Shown: positions 34,003-44,917 of the stretch, piece after piece
Position numbering within the stretch: position 1 is the stretch's first letter
Layout of the letters: every line of letters begins with the position of its first letter
Assembly: GCA_949316235.1 (NCBI GenBank)
Contig: OX438749.1
Location: forward strand, 20,414,414 to 20,478,413
Reading direction: 5' to 3'
From: Oegoconia quadripuncta
Taxonomy: Eukaryota; Arthropoda; Insecta; Lepidoptera; Autostichidae
Length of the DNA: 64,000 bases
The notes under the pieces: model-generated
What the model was told of the DNA's origin: nothing
Databases searched by the model: none
What the model saw: only the letters and a program-made list of their open reading frames with translations
Made by a program: the position numbers and the translations under genes

Positions 34003-34351
34003 TTATGAAGGCGACTGATCTATCAGCAGCAGCCATTTATTCCTTAATCGATCATCGAAGGTAGTAGTGTGTTGTATTATTTGTTTCTGTATGGTTGGTG
34101 GTTGACTGACTTTTTTATTGTAATTACAAATAATGCAATTTTGTCGTTTGTTTCCGGAGGGCGGAGTGTGAATAATCCGATTTGTGATTATTTTTTTGGT
34201 TTCTTCTGAGCCAACAATGTTGGGAGGCAAAGGAATCTGAGCCCATACAGCCTAGTCTTCTGCAGTATTCCTTCTGTAGTAATTCTTCAGTAAACTGACA
34301 GCATGCATGCTTTACGGAAAATTTCTTGTGCGAACCCGAAAGCCTCGTCAT
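34003..34351 (-). pseudogene. Possible DNA-transposon remnant with Cys-rich stretch
   Basis: Two overlapping minus-strand frames can be read as one product with a frameshift near 34227: KHACCQFTEELLQKEYCRRL… then LPPNIVGSEETKKIITNRII and HTPPSGNKRQNCIICNYNKK. The C..C arrangement after a basic stretch recalls the end of some transposases (piggyBac-like), but the match is weak. The 15-mer GAGGGCGGAGTGTGA within it also occurs at the end of the MITE at 43190. Confidence 0.3.
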
Positions 34352-34979
34352 TTTACACTTCCCTTTACTTACACTATCACTGACCTTTGCCGTACAAAAG
34401 TGCTGCCGTTATAGAATTCAAAACTCTGAACGCATATATTTCAAGAAATAAAATCAAAAATGCAAAATTATTCGCTCAGTTCCCGCCAAGAACCTTCTCA
34501 TTTGTGAAGTGAAGGATCTCCTGCGCCGAGTGCGTACAAATCGATACTTCAGTTTCGATACTTTTACTCATAAATACCTACTTTGTATCGATACCGATTC
34601 TAAGAAGATATCGATACTTTTGGTTTCAATATCGTGTCCTTAGGCGTGTATGAAATATATTTACATTTAATTTTATCAAGTAAACGGTAGTGATTCTCGA
34701 CCGTTGTGATTTTGTTTGATAAAGATCACCACATAAACACTAATTAGTGCCGATTAAGATTATAAATTGGCACTGATTGTACTTTTGAGGTATTATAGAT
34801 TACTCGTGGGTTTCCTCTATCTGTAGCTACTGTCTTGGCGAAAAATAAACAACAATACTAATATTAGGTATTATGTAAGTAGGTGTACCTACTTACTTAC
34901 CTACAAGTGATGAAAACCTAATATTGTAACCAGTTTTCATACAATAATTAATACTCGACTAATAATAAAAGCAAATAAA

Positions 34980-35300
34980 GAATATATATTTCATAGTAAT
35001 AAAATTATCACTTGAAAACGTCACATACTCGTATTAAAATTATTGACATTGGTGTCGAATCGGATGTACACCAACTAAACTAAAACCAGTTTTAAAGTAG
35101 TACTGTCTCTTTCTCCCTGGAACATTACGATGCGACGGCACCACTCGAAAACTGGTTTTAGTTTAGTTGGTGTACAACCGAATCGACACCATTACTGCCT
35201 ATTCACAAAGTTGACTGCCCAAAGAAGAACGAGCTTGAAACTCAAGGGTTGTCCTTTTTAATTAGGTTTTTAGTTGCAATATGTAATTCGACAAAACAAG
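34980..35300. repeat. Interspersed repeat (family of 55620-55900) split by MITE M1
   Basis: Left part TCACTTGAAAACGTCACATACTCG and right part CTGCCTATTCACAAAGTTGACTGCCCAAAGAAGAACGAGC are contiguous in the related copy at 55620-55900; here the M1 MITE (35047-35200) lies between them. Other copies: 46980-47290 and 50735-50905. Confidence 0.65.
35047..35200. mobile_element. MITE family M1, copy 2
   Basis: Ends GGTGTCGAATCGGATGTACACCAACTAAAC and …GTTTAGTTGGTGTACAACCGAATCGACACC; core CCCTGGAACATTACGATGCGACGGCACCACTC. ATT lies immediately outside both ends and may be the target duplication. Confidence 0.85.
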
Positions 35301-35382
35301 GAAAAATATATGAATTGTATAATTAGACTGATATCACCGAGCGGCATCGACTGTAAAATCATTCGAATGATAGTATTATGGT

Positions 35383-36369
35383 CAGTGACGGATTAAGACT
35401 ACTTGATGCCCTAAGCAATCCACGCCTGTGGGCCCCCCTATCCGTATGTCAACTAGAATCGGTCTTTAAACCTTTACCGCCTAAAGACATTAGTTTTTTT
35501 GTAAAATAAGATGATGAGATAGATAACGTACCTTAGAAGTGGAGTGTGCGACAATCATAAAAACCAAGGCATAATTTATTTATTTATTGAAATGCGCCTT
35601 GCAGCTTTTCCGGGCATTGAATTCATGTAAGATAGTATATTAACGTCTAACGTTTTAAAATATCGGACTCTATGTATAATATCGATAAATTATCGAGCTT
35701 TTCTTGAATCATCTTTGTCCTTTTTTCATTTTTTAATATTTTTAATTTTGAGCTGAGCAATTTGTAATCATAAGCGATAAAAATATACGCAGGGCTGTTT
35801 CCACATTAGGGAAAGCTGATTCTATTTTATCGTCATGTATTATTTTATACAATTGTGCGTGAGTTTGATGTAAACTTGTACGAGCCGAATCACTGGGTCT
35901 GGAACTTATTTTATTTATGACATATGAATGAAACTGTTGAATTTCTGTTATTAATTCGGTGTTAAGGTCTTCTGGATATGTGTTAACTAGATTTTTACTG
36001 TGCTGACTGTATTCTGCAGTTTGATTGACAGATATGCGGGGGTGCCAGGCGGGGAGCCCGCGGGGAAGGGGTGGTTTGTGATTGGCTGATCGCAATACCG
36101 GTGCTTTCGAATTGCCGAATGCACTAGACTAGCGGGCAGCGAGTGGGCGCAAGCGGGAGAGCGGGGTAACTCTAGGTCGCCTCTTATGTTAACTTAAAAC
36201 GCGCGAATTTTCAAATTAGTCCTATAAACTTTTTTTGGTGTGGTTTTTGGTGACGTGAGAGTGAGACGTGATGCCCTAAGGACGGATTTTTTTGTGCTTC
36301 TTCTGGTGCCCCCCCAGACGTGATGCCCTAGGCAATTGCTTAATTTGATTAAGGATTAATCCGTCACTG
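35383..36369 (-). mobile_element. hAT transposon relic with perfect 8-bp target duplication
   Basis: Terminal repeats CAGTGACGGATTAA (35383) and TTAATCCGTCACTG (ending 36369). ATTATGGT flanks on both sides (35375-35382, 36370-36377), exactly the 8-bp duplication of hAT elements. It contains the C-terminal part of a hAT transposase, so this is an internally deleted copy of 987 bp. Confidence 0.92.
35742..36095 (-). pseudogene. hAT transposase C-terminal (dimerisation) fragment
   Basis: 117-codon frame inside the hAT relic. The end, QLYKIIHDDKIESAFPNVET followed by ALRIFLSLMITNCSAQN, matches the hAT-family C-terminal dimerisation motif ('FPN…ALRI.L…VSNCS.ERSFS'). It stops right at 'NCS', before the ERSFS part. 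The catalytic DDE-type core is absent. A remnant, not a host gene. Confidence 0.8.
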
Positions 36370-36399
36370 ATTATGGTTATAAGAAAGTTGTGAATTTAT

Positions 36400-37195
36400 T
36401 CTTAACATCTACTAACTGGATATTATAAAAGCGTACGTGTACATTAGCCCGTAAATGACCCCTGAGTTTTATGCATGTCCTTATCGCGGATTCTTTTTCT
36501 TGAATTAGCGATAATTGCATGTCATGATTTTTCTAACTTACGAAATAAAACTTTTTTACTTGAGCTTCTTTTTGAAGTAAAGGCTATAATTTTCGTTTTG
36601 TCCATGTTCATCTGAATTAGTAATGTACAAAAATTATTTTGTCACCAAAAACATGACGTTTTCCTTCATACGCACCAATTTTTCTCCATAGCCCCATAGT
36701 AGTCCGCCATGACTCTCCAGGTTGTATGATAAGACAAATCTATTACATCTATAAAAGATGCTGAAGCCTCTTCTGGCTTCTGTCTCTCCTCTGATCTCAC
36801 TATCAAGGCCACGACGATACACAAAATTCGATACATCTCATCTCCTTCCAGTCTAGTCCAAGCTTAATTCACGACTGATTTTCGAGCAGGGCTAAGGTCT
36901 CATGTTTGATTTGATGATGCATTGTACTAGTTTGTTATTGTTTTGTTGAATGTTTATAATTTTGCCGATGATAACACTGTATTGTTTAGATATCTACCAG
37001 CTAAAATGTTTGGCACAACATAATCTTGAGAACTAAACATTGTAAGTTTTCTATTTGGTCATACAAATTACATCAGCCTGCCCTAAACCTCTTCTTCTTG
37101 GTGAATCCATGGCAAAAATATAGCTCGAAGACCTGATGGCAGGATCTTGAGTGGAGACCACGCATTGGCAAGCGCAATAAATAGATACTCTGATT
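36400..37195. other. Intergenic, nothing recognised
   Basis: Short frames only, no domain, no well-bounded repeat seen. Confidence 0.4.
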
Positions 37196-37197
37196 AC

Positions 37198-37485
37198 ATA
37201 CATACTTACATAATGTCACGATCGTTATCCCAAATGAAATGGTCAGAGATATCCCAAACAATAATGTTTTGGTGTTCCAAACATTAAAAGTCTAATAATT
37301 AAAACAACACCCACAATTCCCCTTATAAAATATACAGAAATGGACATGTGGCAGGGGGTGAGCCCATATCGCCGTTGAAATGTGCATAATTATAGATGTT
37401 TTTTTTTGGTGGAAAGTCCCTTAGTCGCCTTTTACAACACCCACGGGAAGAGACGGGTTGGTTCTATTCTATTTGAGGGCCGAAA
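37198..37485. repeat. Interspersed repeat, inverted partner of 41765-42010
   Basis: CCCAAATGAAATGGTCAGAGATATCCCAAACAA … GTGTTCC…ATTAAAAGT … GTGGAAAGTCCCTTAGTCGCC…ACACCCACGGGAAGAGACGGGTTGGTTCTATTC is the reverse complement of 41765-42010. A small piece (CACCCAACAGGAAGAGACGTGTTGG) is also at 11589-11613. Confidence 0.65.
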
Positions 37486-38145
37486 CCACACAGCACTGCT
37501 TATATTGATTATACCTATGATTACTTTAGTAACTTATTAGTAATCTGTGCCTATGAAATTCCAGTTTTTTTCTTCGTTAATCATATGTACCAATTCCAGC
37601 GATTTTCAAAGCTATATATAAATTTGTTTTTTTTTTTGGAAAATGGAATATTATTTCAAGGTTTCACATGAAAATAATATTTTTTAATTTCTGGTCTAAA
37701 TCGCAATTATAAAAAAAATAATTGAATAGAGCTCTTTTCATGTGCTTCCCATAATCATTTCTTAGATTCGCTGAAACTTTTATAAAGCGGTTACTTTTAA
37801 AAATTAACACTGCCTATACTTAACTTAATGTTATCCGATAATACACACAAAGTATAACTAAATTTTGGTATTGGATTTGCCGTTCCCGAAAAAAATTCAA
37901 AAATGTTTGTATGGAGAAAACAGCCTTAATGAAATTCTTACCTAATATATAGGTACGATAAATTTACCACGTACCTGCGGCAATCATGATCAGATGTGGT
38001 ACAGTAAATAAATTAATTAATCCGATAAATGACTTGCGATAAATTAGGAGTGTTTATTTTGTACAATCAACTTTAAATTTTTATGAACTAAGTATACCTA
38101 CAGGTTAGTACTTGATCTCAGTCACACCTGATGTTAAGCGAAGAT

Positions 38146-38365
38146 AAATAAATAAATATTTCGGACACCAATCATCTAGTCCCAAACTAAGCATAGCTAG
38201 GATACTAGATAACGGATAAACATACATAAATATTTGTATAAACATCCATGACTCAGGCATAAATGTTCATATTCATCACACAAACATTTACCCGTCGCGG
38301 TATTCAAACCCGCAACCGTCGGTTTTGCTGACAGGGTCACTATCCACTACACCAATCGGTCGTCA
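38146..38365 (-). mobile_element. tRNA-derived SINE (type S1), reverse
   Basis: Minus strand: GACGACCGATTGGTGTAGTGGATAGTGACCCTGTCAGC, GGTTGCGGGTTTGAATACCGCGACGGG, then the S1 body and (TTTA) tail. Full length compared with 30222-30448. Confidence 0.8.
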
Positions 38366-38591
38366 AAGATAAGACCCAAGATAGAAGCGTGCTGTCAAAA
38401 ATTTATTTCAGAAATTTGTTTCCTTGGGAGAGTTCTTTGTAATAATGAGTACCTACCTATACATGCTTATATTTTGGTATCAAGAACAGATTTAAAATCA
38501 CCCTGATTAAAGTTAAAATTTTTATTAAAGAGAAACTATGTGATTTGGATGACAAGCAAGCGAACATGAACTGCTCCGCTCAGTCTAATTA

Positions 38592-38777
38592 AATAATTAA
38601 ATATTTCGGGCACTTACACCAATCATCTAGTACCAAACTAAGCAAAGCTTGTGCTATGGATACTAGATAACGGATAAACATACATAAATATTTATATAAA
38701 CATCCATAACTTGGGAATAACCCGGGACCCGTTGGTTTCACTGGCAGGGTCACTATCCACTACACCAATCGGTCGTC
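38592..38777 (-). mobile_element. tRNA-derived SINE (type S1), internally deleted
   Basis: Same family as 38146-38365. The stretch between the B box and the middle body is missing (the join reads CGGGTTATTCCCAAG on the minus strand). Confidence 0.75.
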
Positions 38778-38935
38778 GAAAATTATATGTATTTTTCTAT
38801 TTTCCTGTTTTAAAAGAGCAACCCCGAATTTGAAAGAAGAAATAAAAGAAATAAAAATATATTTAAACACATCTCATGACACGAATAATCAGGCACAAGT
38901 ATTACACAGTCGAGACACATTTTTCTTTATGCACG

Positions 38936-39217
38936 ACGGGTTCGTACTTGACCTCAATCACACCTGATGTTAATTGAAGATGAGGTCGAAGGTGGAAGCG
39001 TATTGACCCGGAAACCCCAACACATTTGGGGGACAATATCTCTGACAACCGGAACACAACAATGCTATTCACATTGTGCTTGGCGGCAGTGGTAGCTAGC
39101 CAGGCGGACATTTAAAATGCCCTACCACCAATCAAACCCATGTACCCCGCTGGGGATCGACCCGCGACCTCCGAATCGTAAACCCAATGTTGTTTACATT
39201 GAGCCACGGAGGCGGTT
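38936..39217. repeat. tRNA-like repeat family T1, longest copy
   Basis: Runs from ACTTGACCTCAATCACACCTGATGTTAA through GGAAACCCCAACACATTTGGGG, TTGGCGGCAG, CTAGCCAGGCGGACATTTAAAATGCCCTACC to GGATCGACCCGCGACCTCC and GAGCCACGGAGGCGG. The last segment is tRNA-like on the minus strand. Confidence 0.7.
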
Positions 39218-39605
39218 AAAGTACCGCAACACACATACAAAAAGTAAACATAGTGTTTGCCATCTAATTGTCGGTGTCTCAAGGTGGAGTCAAAAAGGTC
39301 TCCAACTCAGCATGGGTTGTAGCCGTTCACTACAACGCTGGTTTTCAGTGAAGACTCCAAATGACTTCTTGCTCATGCAATTCTTACCAGAGAATTTCCC
39401 ACTCAGCCTATTTAATACGCAGTCATTTTAATACCAAGTAAAAATGTAACGTCTTTAAGAACATACGTAATAAATTGTTATTACATGATATAGGTAAAAA
39501 CAATTGAATTTCAAGGTCATTCAATTCTTTATCGCCCAGATATCTTCCGATATGGTCATTGGAGCTGTCGTAATTCACTAGCCTCTTACATCTTATCTTA
39601 CATTT

Positions 39606-39790
39606 CTTTTTATATGAGAGGGCGGCAAACGAGCATGCGGGTCACCTGATGGAAAGCAATCACCGCCGCCCATGGACACCAAACGCACGCAACACCAAAA
39701 GGGTCACAGATGCGTTACCGGCCTTTGAGGAAGGTGTAGGCTCGTTTCTTGAATGTTCCAATGTCGTACTCGTTCGGGAATTACGTGGCA
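39606..39790. repeat. Common lepidopteran repeat 'GGCAAACGAGC…GGTCACCTGATG'
   Basis: TATATGAGAGGGCGGCAAACGAGC, GCGGGTCACCTGATGGAAAGCAATCACCGCCGCCCATGGACACC and GGTCACAGATGCGTTACCGGCCTTTGAGG form a sequence I recognise as one of the most abundant short repeats in Lepidoptera. Confidence 0.7.
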
Positions 39791-39980
39791 AGACGATCTT
39801 GTGGTCCTAGAGGAATCTCATAGATACTTAAAGGCTTTATTGGCATTACAGTTACATACATAAGTAATGCTATACACACAAAACAAGAAATGAACACAAA
39901 ATAACAAGAAAACAAGAGTAAACGTGATTAAATAGGTACTAACGTAACAAATTAAAGAGACATACATTCAGTGTACTAAG

Positions 39981-41266
39981 TATCGGGAATTTGTCAATAA
40001 AACAAAAAATACAAATTATTCATCTAAATTTATTTTATCGCCTTCAAAGTAGGCCCCATCGCTTGCAATACAACATCTCCACCGCTTCACCCAGTCTTCC
40101 ATACATTTTTCATAGGCTATTTGCGGTATGGCCTTTAGCTCATTCAGCGAATTTTCTTTTATGGCTTCTATCGACTCAAAACGTTTTCCTCGAAGTGGTA
40201 ATTTTAACTTGGGAAATAAAAAAAAGTCAGACGGAGCCATATCAGGTGAATACGGTGCTTGGTCGAGAACTTTTGTTGAATTTTTCGCTAAAAACTCTTT
40301 CACTATAATGGCTGTGTGTGATGGTGCATTATCATGGTGCAGCATCCATGAGTTGTGTTGCCACAAATCTGGACGTTTTCGGCGGATACTCTCACGCAAA
40401 CGCTTCATGACGCCTAAATAATATTCTTTATTCACTGTTTCTCCCTCTGGAAGGAATTCGGAGTGAACCACACCACGGTAGTCAAAAAAAACTGTCAGCA
40501 TCACCTTGATTTTGGAGCGACTTTGCCGCGGTTTTTTGGGTTTCGGCTCGTTTTCGAGACGCCATTCTGAAGACTGTTGGCTTGTTTGCATGTCGTACTC
40601 ATAAACCCATGTCTCGTCGCCAGTTATTATACGTTTCATAAAGGTCGGATCCGTAGAAGCTCGGGAAACCATGTCTTCAGCGACATGCTTTCGCTGCGCT
40701 TTTTGAACAAAATTGAGCTCTTTTGGAACTAGTCGAGCGGCGACGCGTTTCATGCCTAAAATGTCAATGAGAATGTTGTGGACGGACTTAAAAGATATGT
40801 TCACCTCACTAGCCAACTCTCTCAGACTCACACGTCGATTTTCGAGCACTAGCTTCTTGATTCTGTCGATGTTTTCTTTGGTCGTAGCGGTTGAAGGTCT
40901 ACCAGAACGAGGCAAGTCTACTACTACTTCTCGGCCTTCTTTAAAAGCCTTATACCATTCATAAGCCCTTGTTTTCGATATACACGATTCGCCGTAGGTA
41001 TTTCGCAACATTTTTAGTGATTCACCACATGAAATATCATTTGAAACACAAAATTTAAGGCACACTCTTTGTTCAACAATATTTTCCATTGTAAAAATCG
41101 CCGAGGACTCAAAACTATGACCAACAAAAAGTGTAGTTTAAAACAAATTAAATGACAGATCCCGCTCAAATTTTGCGCGCTAAATCAGTACAGTGCTACC
41201 AACATGCAGTAAAAAAATTAGAACGACCTCTTTTACGCGGGTCTTTTTATTGACATATTCCCGATA
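39981..41266 (-). mobile_element. Full-length mariner element
   Basis: 1286 bp. Inverted ends TATCGGGAATTTGTCAATAAAA (39981) and, on the minus strand from 41266, TATCGGGAATATGTCAATAAAA with one mismatch. TA at both borders is the mariner target duplication. It contains one uninterrupted transposase frame, so this is a young, possibly still active copy. Confidence 0.93.
40016..41089 (-). CDS. mariner transposase, intact
   Basis: Cut-and-paste transposase that binds the element's own ends and inserts at TA. 357 codons with ATG at 41089 and a normal length for the family (about 345-360). N-terminal paired-like helix-turn-helix DNA-binding region at about residues 1-115 (SLKMLRNTYGESCISKTRAY, GRPSTATTKENI, LASEVNISFKSVHNIL). 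Linker motif LVPKEL at 120-125 (the family's WVPHEL). Catalytic DD34D triad: Asp158 in ITGDETW, Asp253 in LHHDNAPSH, Asp288 in APSDFFLFPKLK, with exactly 34 residues between the last two. YSPDMAP at 280-286 is the family signature. No stop or frameshift is seen. The plus-strand frames over it are shadows. The subfamily was not determined. Confidence 0.95.
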   Translation of the reverse strand: MENIVEQRVCLKFCVSNDISCGESLKMLRNTYGESCISKTRAYEWYKAFKEGREVVVDLPRSGRPSTATTKENIDRIKKLVLENRRVSLRELASEVNISFKSVHNILIDILGMKRVAARLVPKELNFVQKAQRKHVAEDMVSRASTDPTFMKRIITGDETWVYEYDMQTSQQSSEWRLENEPKPKKPRQSRSKIKVMLTVFFDYRGVVHSEFLPEGETVNKEYYLGVMKRLRESIRRKRPDLWQHNSWMLHHDNAPSHTAIIVKEFLAKNSTKVLDQAPYSPDMAPSDFFLFPKLKLPLRGKRFESIEAIKENSLNELKAIPQIAYEKCMEDWVKRWRCCIASDGAYFEGDKINLDE

Positions 41267-41291
41267 CTTTTTACACAGAGTAGTATACTAT

Positions 41292-41583
41292 GACGACCTG
41301 TTTTGTGTAGTGGTTAGCAACTCTGACCAATAGTGGTCAGAGTTGCTAACCTTTTGGTATAGACCAAAAGGTTGCGGGTTCGAATCCCGCTAGGGGCATA
41401 TGTTTGTGTGATGAATACGGACATATGTACCCGAGTTGTGAATGTTTTCATTTATAATGAGTATTTATTTACAAAAAAATATGTGTTTATAATATATGAA
41501 CCATCTGGTATCCACAACACAAGCCTATAGTTGCTTACTGTGGAACTAGATGGCGCTGTGTGTATGTCTAAGGATATTTATTT
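41292..41583 (+). mobile_element. tRNA-derived SINE (type S2) carrying an internal inversion-duplication
   Basis: GACGACCTGTTTTGTGTAGTGGTTAGC … GGTTGCGGGTTCGAATCCCGCTAGGGGCATATG … TGAATACGGACATATGTACCCGAG … ACTGTGGAACTAGATGGCGCTGTGTG matches 8500-8766 reversed. Between A and B boxes it has an extra inverted segment forming hairpins at 41312-41351 and 41350-41371. Confidence 0.8.
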
Positions 41584-41764
41584 ATATACAACTAATTCAT
41601 AGGGTTATAGCTGAGTGTGTGACTTTACCCAATAACAGGGCAGAACATTGGTATTTTGCTACAGCCCGAGATTGGCCACGAAACTACTATGTACAGTCGG
41701 TAATACAGTTCAGGTAGCAGGCCTTTAATTATAAATATATGTAGGAGAAAGTCTAAAGGGAAAT

Positions 41765-42010
41765 TAAGTTAGAATAGAACCAATCCGTCTCTTCCCGTGG
41801 GAATCGTTAAAGGCGACTAAGCGATTTTCCACTAAAAAATATGTAGTTTTGCACGTTTCGCTGCAACCCCTATCACGTGTGAATTTATAAGGTGAACCGT
41901 GGATGTTGTTCCAATCATTAAACTTTTAATTTTTCGAACACCCAAACACAATTGTTTGGAAGATCTCTGACCACCCCATTTGGGATTGATTTCGAGACGT
42001 TATGTATGTT
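41765..42010. repeat. Interspersed repeat, inverted partner of 37198-37485
   Basis: GAATAGAACCAATCCGTCTCTTCCCGTGGG … GGCGACTAAGCGATTTTCCACTAAA … TGTTCCAATCATTAAACTTTTAAT … GAAGATCTCTGACCACCCCATTTGGGAT. Confidence 0.65.
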
Positions 42011-42019
42011 TAGTAATTT

Positions 42020-43185
42020 CTATAATATATTTGATTTAACAATTTGATCTGAATATCGTTATGTATATGTATATGTTATTTAAGTTTAACTGAAATTTAT
42101 CTGTCAAAATGATATAGGTACACCAATTGAGATGTAAAGGAAAATATAATAAAATCCAACCAAGACCCCCATAAAAATTAAGCCTGCTACCTTAGTTGTG
42201 TTGCCGGCTGTACCTACCATAGATAAGATGTGTAATGCGTAAGGACATAAATGTGTATCAATCGATTTACATTCAATATTGTAGCCCACCGGTGGCCACG
42301 TTGCTTCATGCGTGTAGTCATTAAGAAGGTACGCACCATTGTCACCCGATACAAGCGTTAATGCTAACTACATAGGGTGATCTGAGGTGGTGCAAGACAT
42401 ATTAGTATTTTTATTGCTTAAATGTAAGAATGTAAAATTGAAAATACATAATGTGAATACAAGTTATAAAAATAAACGTGCTATTCATATCAGTCGTTTA
42501 GATAACATTATTTAAGGGATATACGCTTTTATAATAAGGTTCTGGTAGACATCCAAAATTTGCCTTTAAATAAATTTAAAACCACCATTAAACGGAAACT
42601 ATATGCAAAAGGCCGTTATGAATTTTCTTATCTAAATGATTTCAGTCCGCGATTTCAGTCTATTATTTTTGTTTTCTTTGTCGAATCATAAATTGTAAAA
42701 ATGCTTATTTAAAAGAGGAACCCCTGAGTTTCTTGTTCGTTCTTCTCTAGGTAGTCTGCCTTGCGAATGAGCGGTAGGTAATTATAAGACATGACGTTTT
42801 CAGATGTTATCTTTGTAAAATACGAAATAATATTTTTTTGAGTTGACTCCATTTATTAATAAATATATTGAAGAAAAATATGGTCAATCTAAATACGACC
42901 TAACCAACCTCCACATCCTGCTACCGCAATTCGTGTATAGCCAGGATTAACAGCTTCACGAAATTAATAAAATTATAACTAACTTAAAATTGACTACAAA
43001 GGCGGACTTGTATTGAATTGTACGTATTATATATATCGGAACTTGAGAATCGTCCAAGCATAAGCACAGCACATAAGCGGGAATGACGTCATTGATTCCA
43101 TTTGGAGGGGTTATTGGGTTATTGAACCGAATGAAGGAGTTCAATCAAGTCTCTGACAGGCGTCAACGGACAGCGTCAAAACATA
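42020..43185. other. Intergenic, nothing recognised
   Basis: AT-rich; short frames only, no domain or bounded element seen. Confidence 0.4.
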
Positions 43186-43189
43186 ACTC

Positions 43190-43381
43190 AGAGGGCGGAG
43201 TGTGAGTTTTGTCTCGTTTTTAACTTCACCATCGCGTTCGCGTTTACGAAAAAAGTATCTATGAAAAAAATCGTTTTGCAAACTATCCGCTAGAGGCGCT
43301 GCACATTTCTTCATACAAATGTCACGTAAACGTGAACGCGGTAGTAAAGTTAAGTCGAAACAAAACTCACACTCCGCCCTC
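43190..43381. mobile_element. 192-bp MITE with ~60-bp inverted ends
   Basis: GAGGGCGGAGTGTGAGTTTTG … TAACTTCACCATCGCGTTCGCGTTTACG pairs with CGTAAACGTGAACGCGGTAGTAAAGTTA … CAAAACTCACACTCCGCCCTC. The core is short and non-coding; the frame across it (43141-43398) is a by-product of the palindrome. Confidence 0.85.
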
Positions 43382-43439
43382 AGAACATCATCCGACAACT
43401 ATTAAAAATCGTAGCATGATGCCCCTTCGCATACACACG

Positions 43440-43890
43440 TACACGTACTTGGCTTAAATTACTTCTGTGTATTGTTCCGACTGCTCCTAAACTGCTGAAG
43501 ACCAATGACGTCATTGGTCTTCAGGTCATGACCAAGCCCCAGAACAGGGAGAATTGGCCATAGGGACAAGGATAAAGAGTTATACAATTTGTCGAGAGTC
43601 AAGCAAATGTGCCACCGGGCAAGAGCCCCGAGCAAGTACCGGGCACATCTCTCAATGATTCGGCCCGTGTAACCATGATGGTTGATGGGGCCATGGGAAG
43701 GTTTGCTCCTAAACGGTGAAGGAAAACATCATGAGGAAACCTGAGAAATGCCTGAGAAATAAAAATTCAAAGGCATGTGAAGTCTCCAACCAGCAGTGGC
43801 CCAGCGTGATGAATTGCGGCCCATACTCCCTCATGAAGGAAGGCCTTTATCCCTGCAGTGGGATTTTTACGGGCTGATAATGATGATGAT
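43440..43890 (+). repeat. Interspersed repeat ending in GATGATGATGAT
   Basis: GTTCCGACTGCTCCTAAAC … AAACGGTGAAGGAAAACATCATGAGGAAACCTGAG … CCAGCAGTGGCCCAGCGTGATG … CCCATACTCCCTCATGAAGGAAGGCC … CCCTGCAGTGGGA … GGGCTGATAATGATGATGAT. Other copies: 28630-28800, 29240-29345, 48605-48662 (reverse), 55120-55420 (reverse). Confidence 0.65.
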
Positions 43891-44039
43891 CAGTACAAAA
43901 AGACTGGACACACATACCCGTCGATTTGTCCTGTTCAGTTTTTGTTACATTATTCCTCAAATTTAGTTACTAAATGCATACGTGTATTTTTTATCTGGAT
44001 TCCTTTTCAAGTATTTTTAATTTGTAATTTTTTTTATGC

Positions 44040-44247
44040 ACAACGGGTTAGGACTTGACCTCAATCACACCTGATGTTAAGTGAAGATAAGGCCGAAGGT
44101 GGTAACATACTGACCCGGAAACCCCATCTTATTTGGGGGACTGGCTATCTTATCTCTGACAACGCTATTACAATGCTATTAACATTGCTGTTTGGCGGCA
44201 GATTTAGATAAGATGGTGGTAGCTAGCCAGGGTGACATTTAAAATGC
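44040..44247. repeat. tRNA-like repeat family T1, copy lacking the tRNA-like end
   Basis: CTTGACCTCAATCACACCTGATGTTAAGTGAAG … GGAAACCCCATCTTATTTGGGGGAC … TTTGGCGGCAGATTTAGATAAGATGG … GCTAGCCAGGGTGACATTTAAAATGC, then it stops. Confidence 0.65.
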
Positions 44248-44840
44248 AGGATGCTACAAATTTTATTTCACAGTAAGTATCAAGTGTTACAGTTTTAGGT
44301 ATATGGACATTCCATTCTATAATGAATTATAGCTATAGCTTCTATTATTATATAAATAACAATTGTTTTAGTAGGATATCGATTCCTTACTTCACTTCCG
44401 TTCAATCTTTTCCTGTGTAAATCACTGATATACTTTTTTGGAAAGATATAGTTAATATTTATGATAATAATGTTTGAAGAGGTCAATTTATATTTAATTC
44501 ACATTTATGTCGCTGTTGATTTATCGATATTTTTATATAATTACGATATAAGTACAATAAGTTACTGATTTGTACATGTAGGTACTACAGTGTTATAAAT
44601 AGCCGTGTCTGGCATATATTCTGTCATTCTGTTTGTTGCTGTGGAACCGAGAAGATTAAAAGAAGTGTACGGTCTATGTTGTTTCTCTTCCTGACCCGCT
44701 GTCCGTTTACACAAGCTAACGTTTTAATGTAAGAACTATCAGATAGTACCTGAATCATTATACATTTATTAAAATAACAGCCTGTATAAATAAAGAAATT
44801 CATAACCTACTCCATGCTATGTCGACGCTAATCTACCTAA

Positions 44841-44917
44841 ATGACGTCAAATGATAAAGAAGGTTACAAAAGACGATGAGCTGGGAACACCACAACAGTG
44901 GTGGGTAACTCTTCGTG
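44841..44917 (+). promoter_or_regulatory. Lipase A proximal promoter/5' UTR, conserved with lipase B
   Basis: The block from ATGACGTCA to the start codon is nearly the same before lipase B (56542-56615), while sequence further upstream is unrelated. It holds TGACGTCA (44842-44849, CRE-like) and TGATAA (44852-44857, WGATAR, the site of GATA factors known to drive insect midgut genes). The transcription start is probably inside or just upstream. Confidence 0.55.

Noticed and set aside
40128..40964. Plus-strand frames over the mariner
   Set aside because: Shadows of the intact minus-strand transposase.
43141..43398. 85-codon minus-strand frame
   Set aside because: Lies across a MITE palindrome; open by chance.
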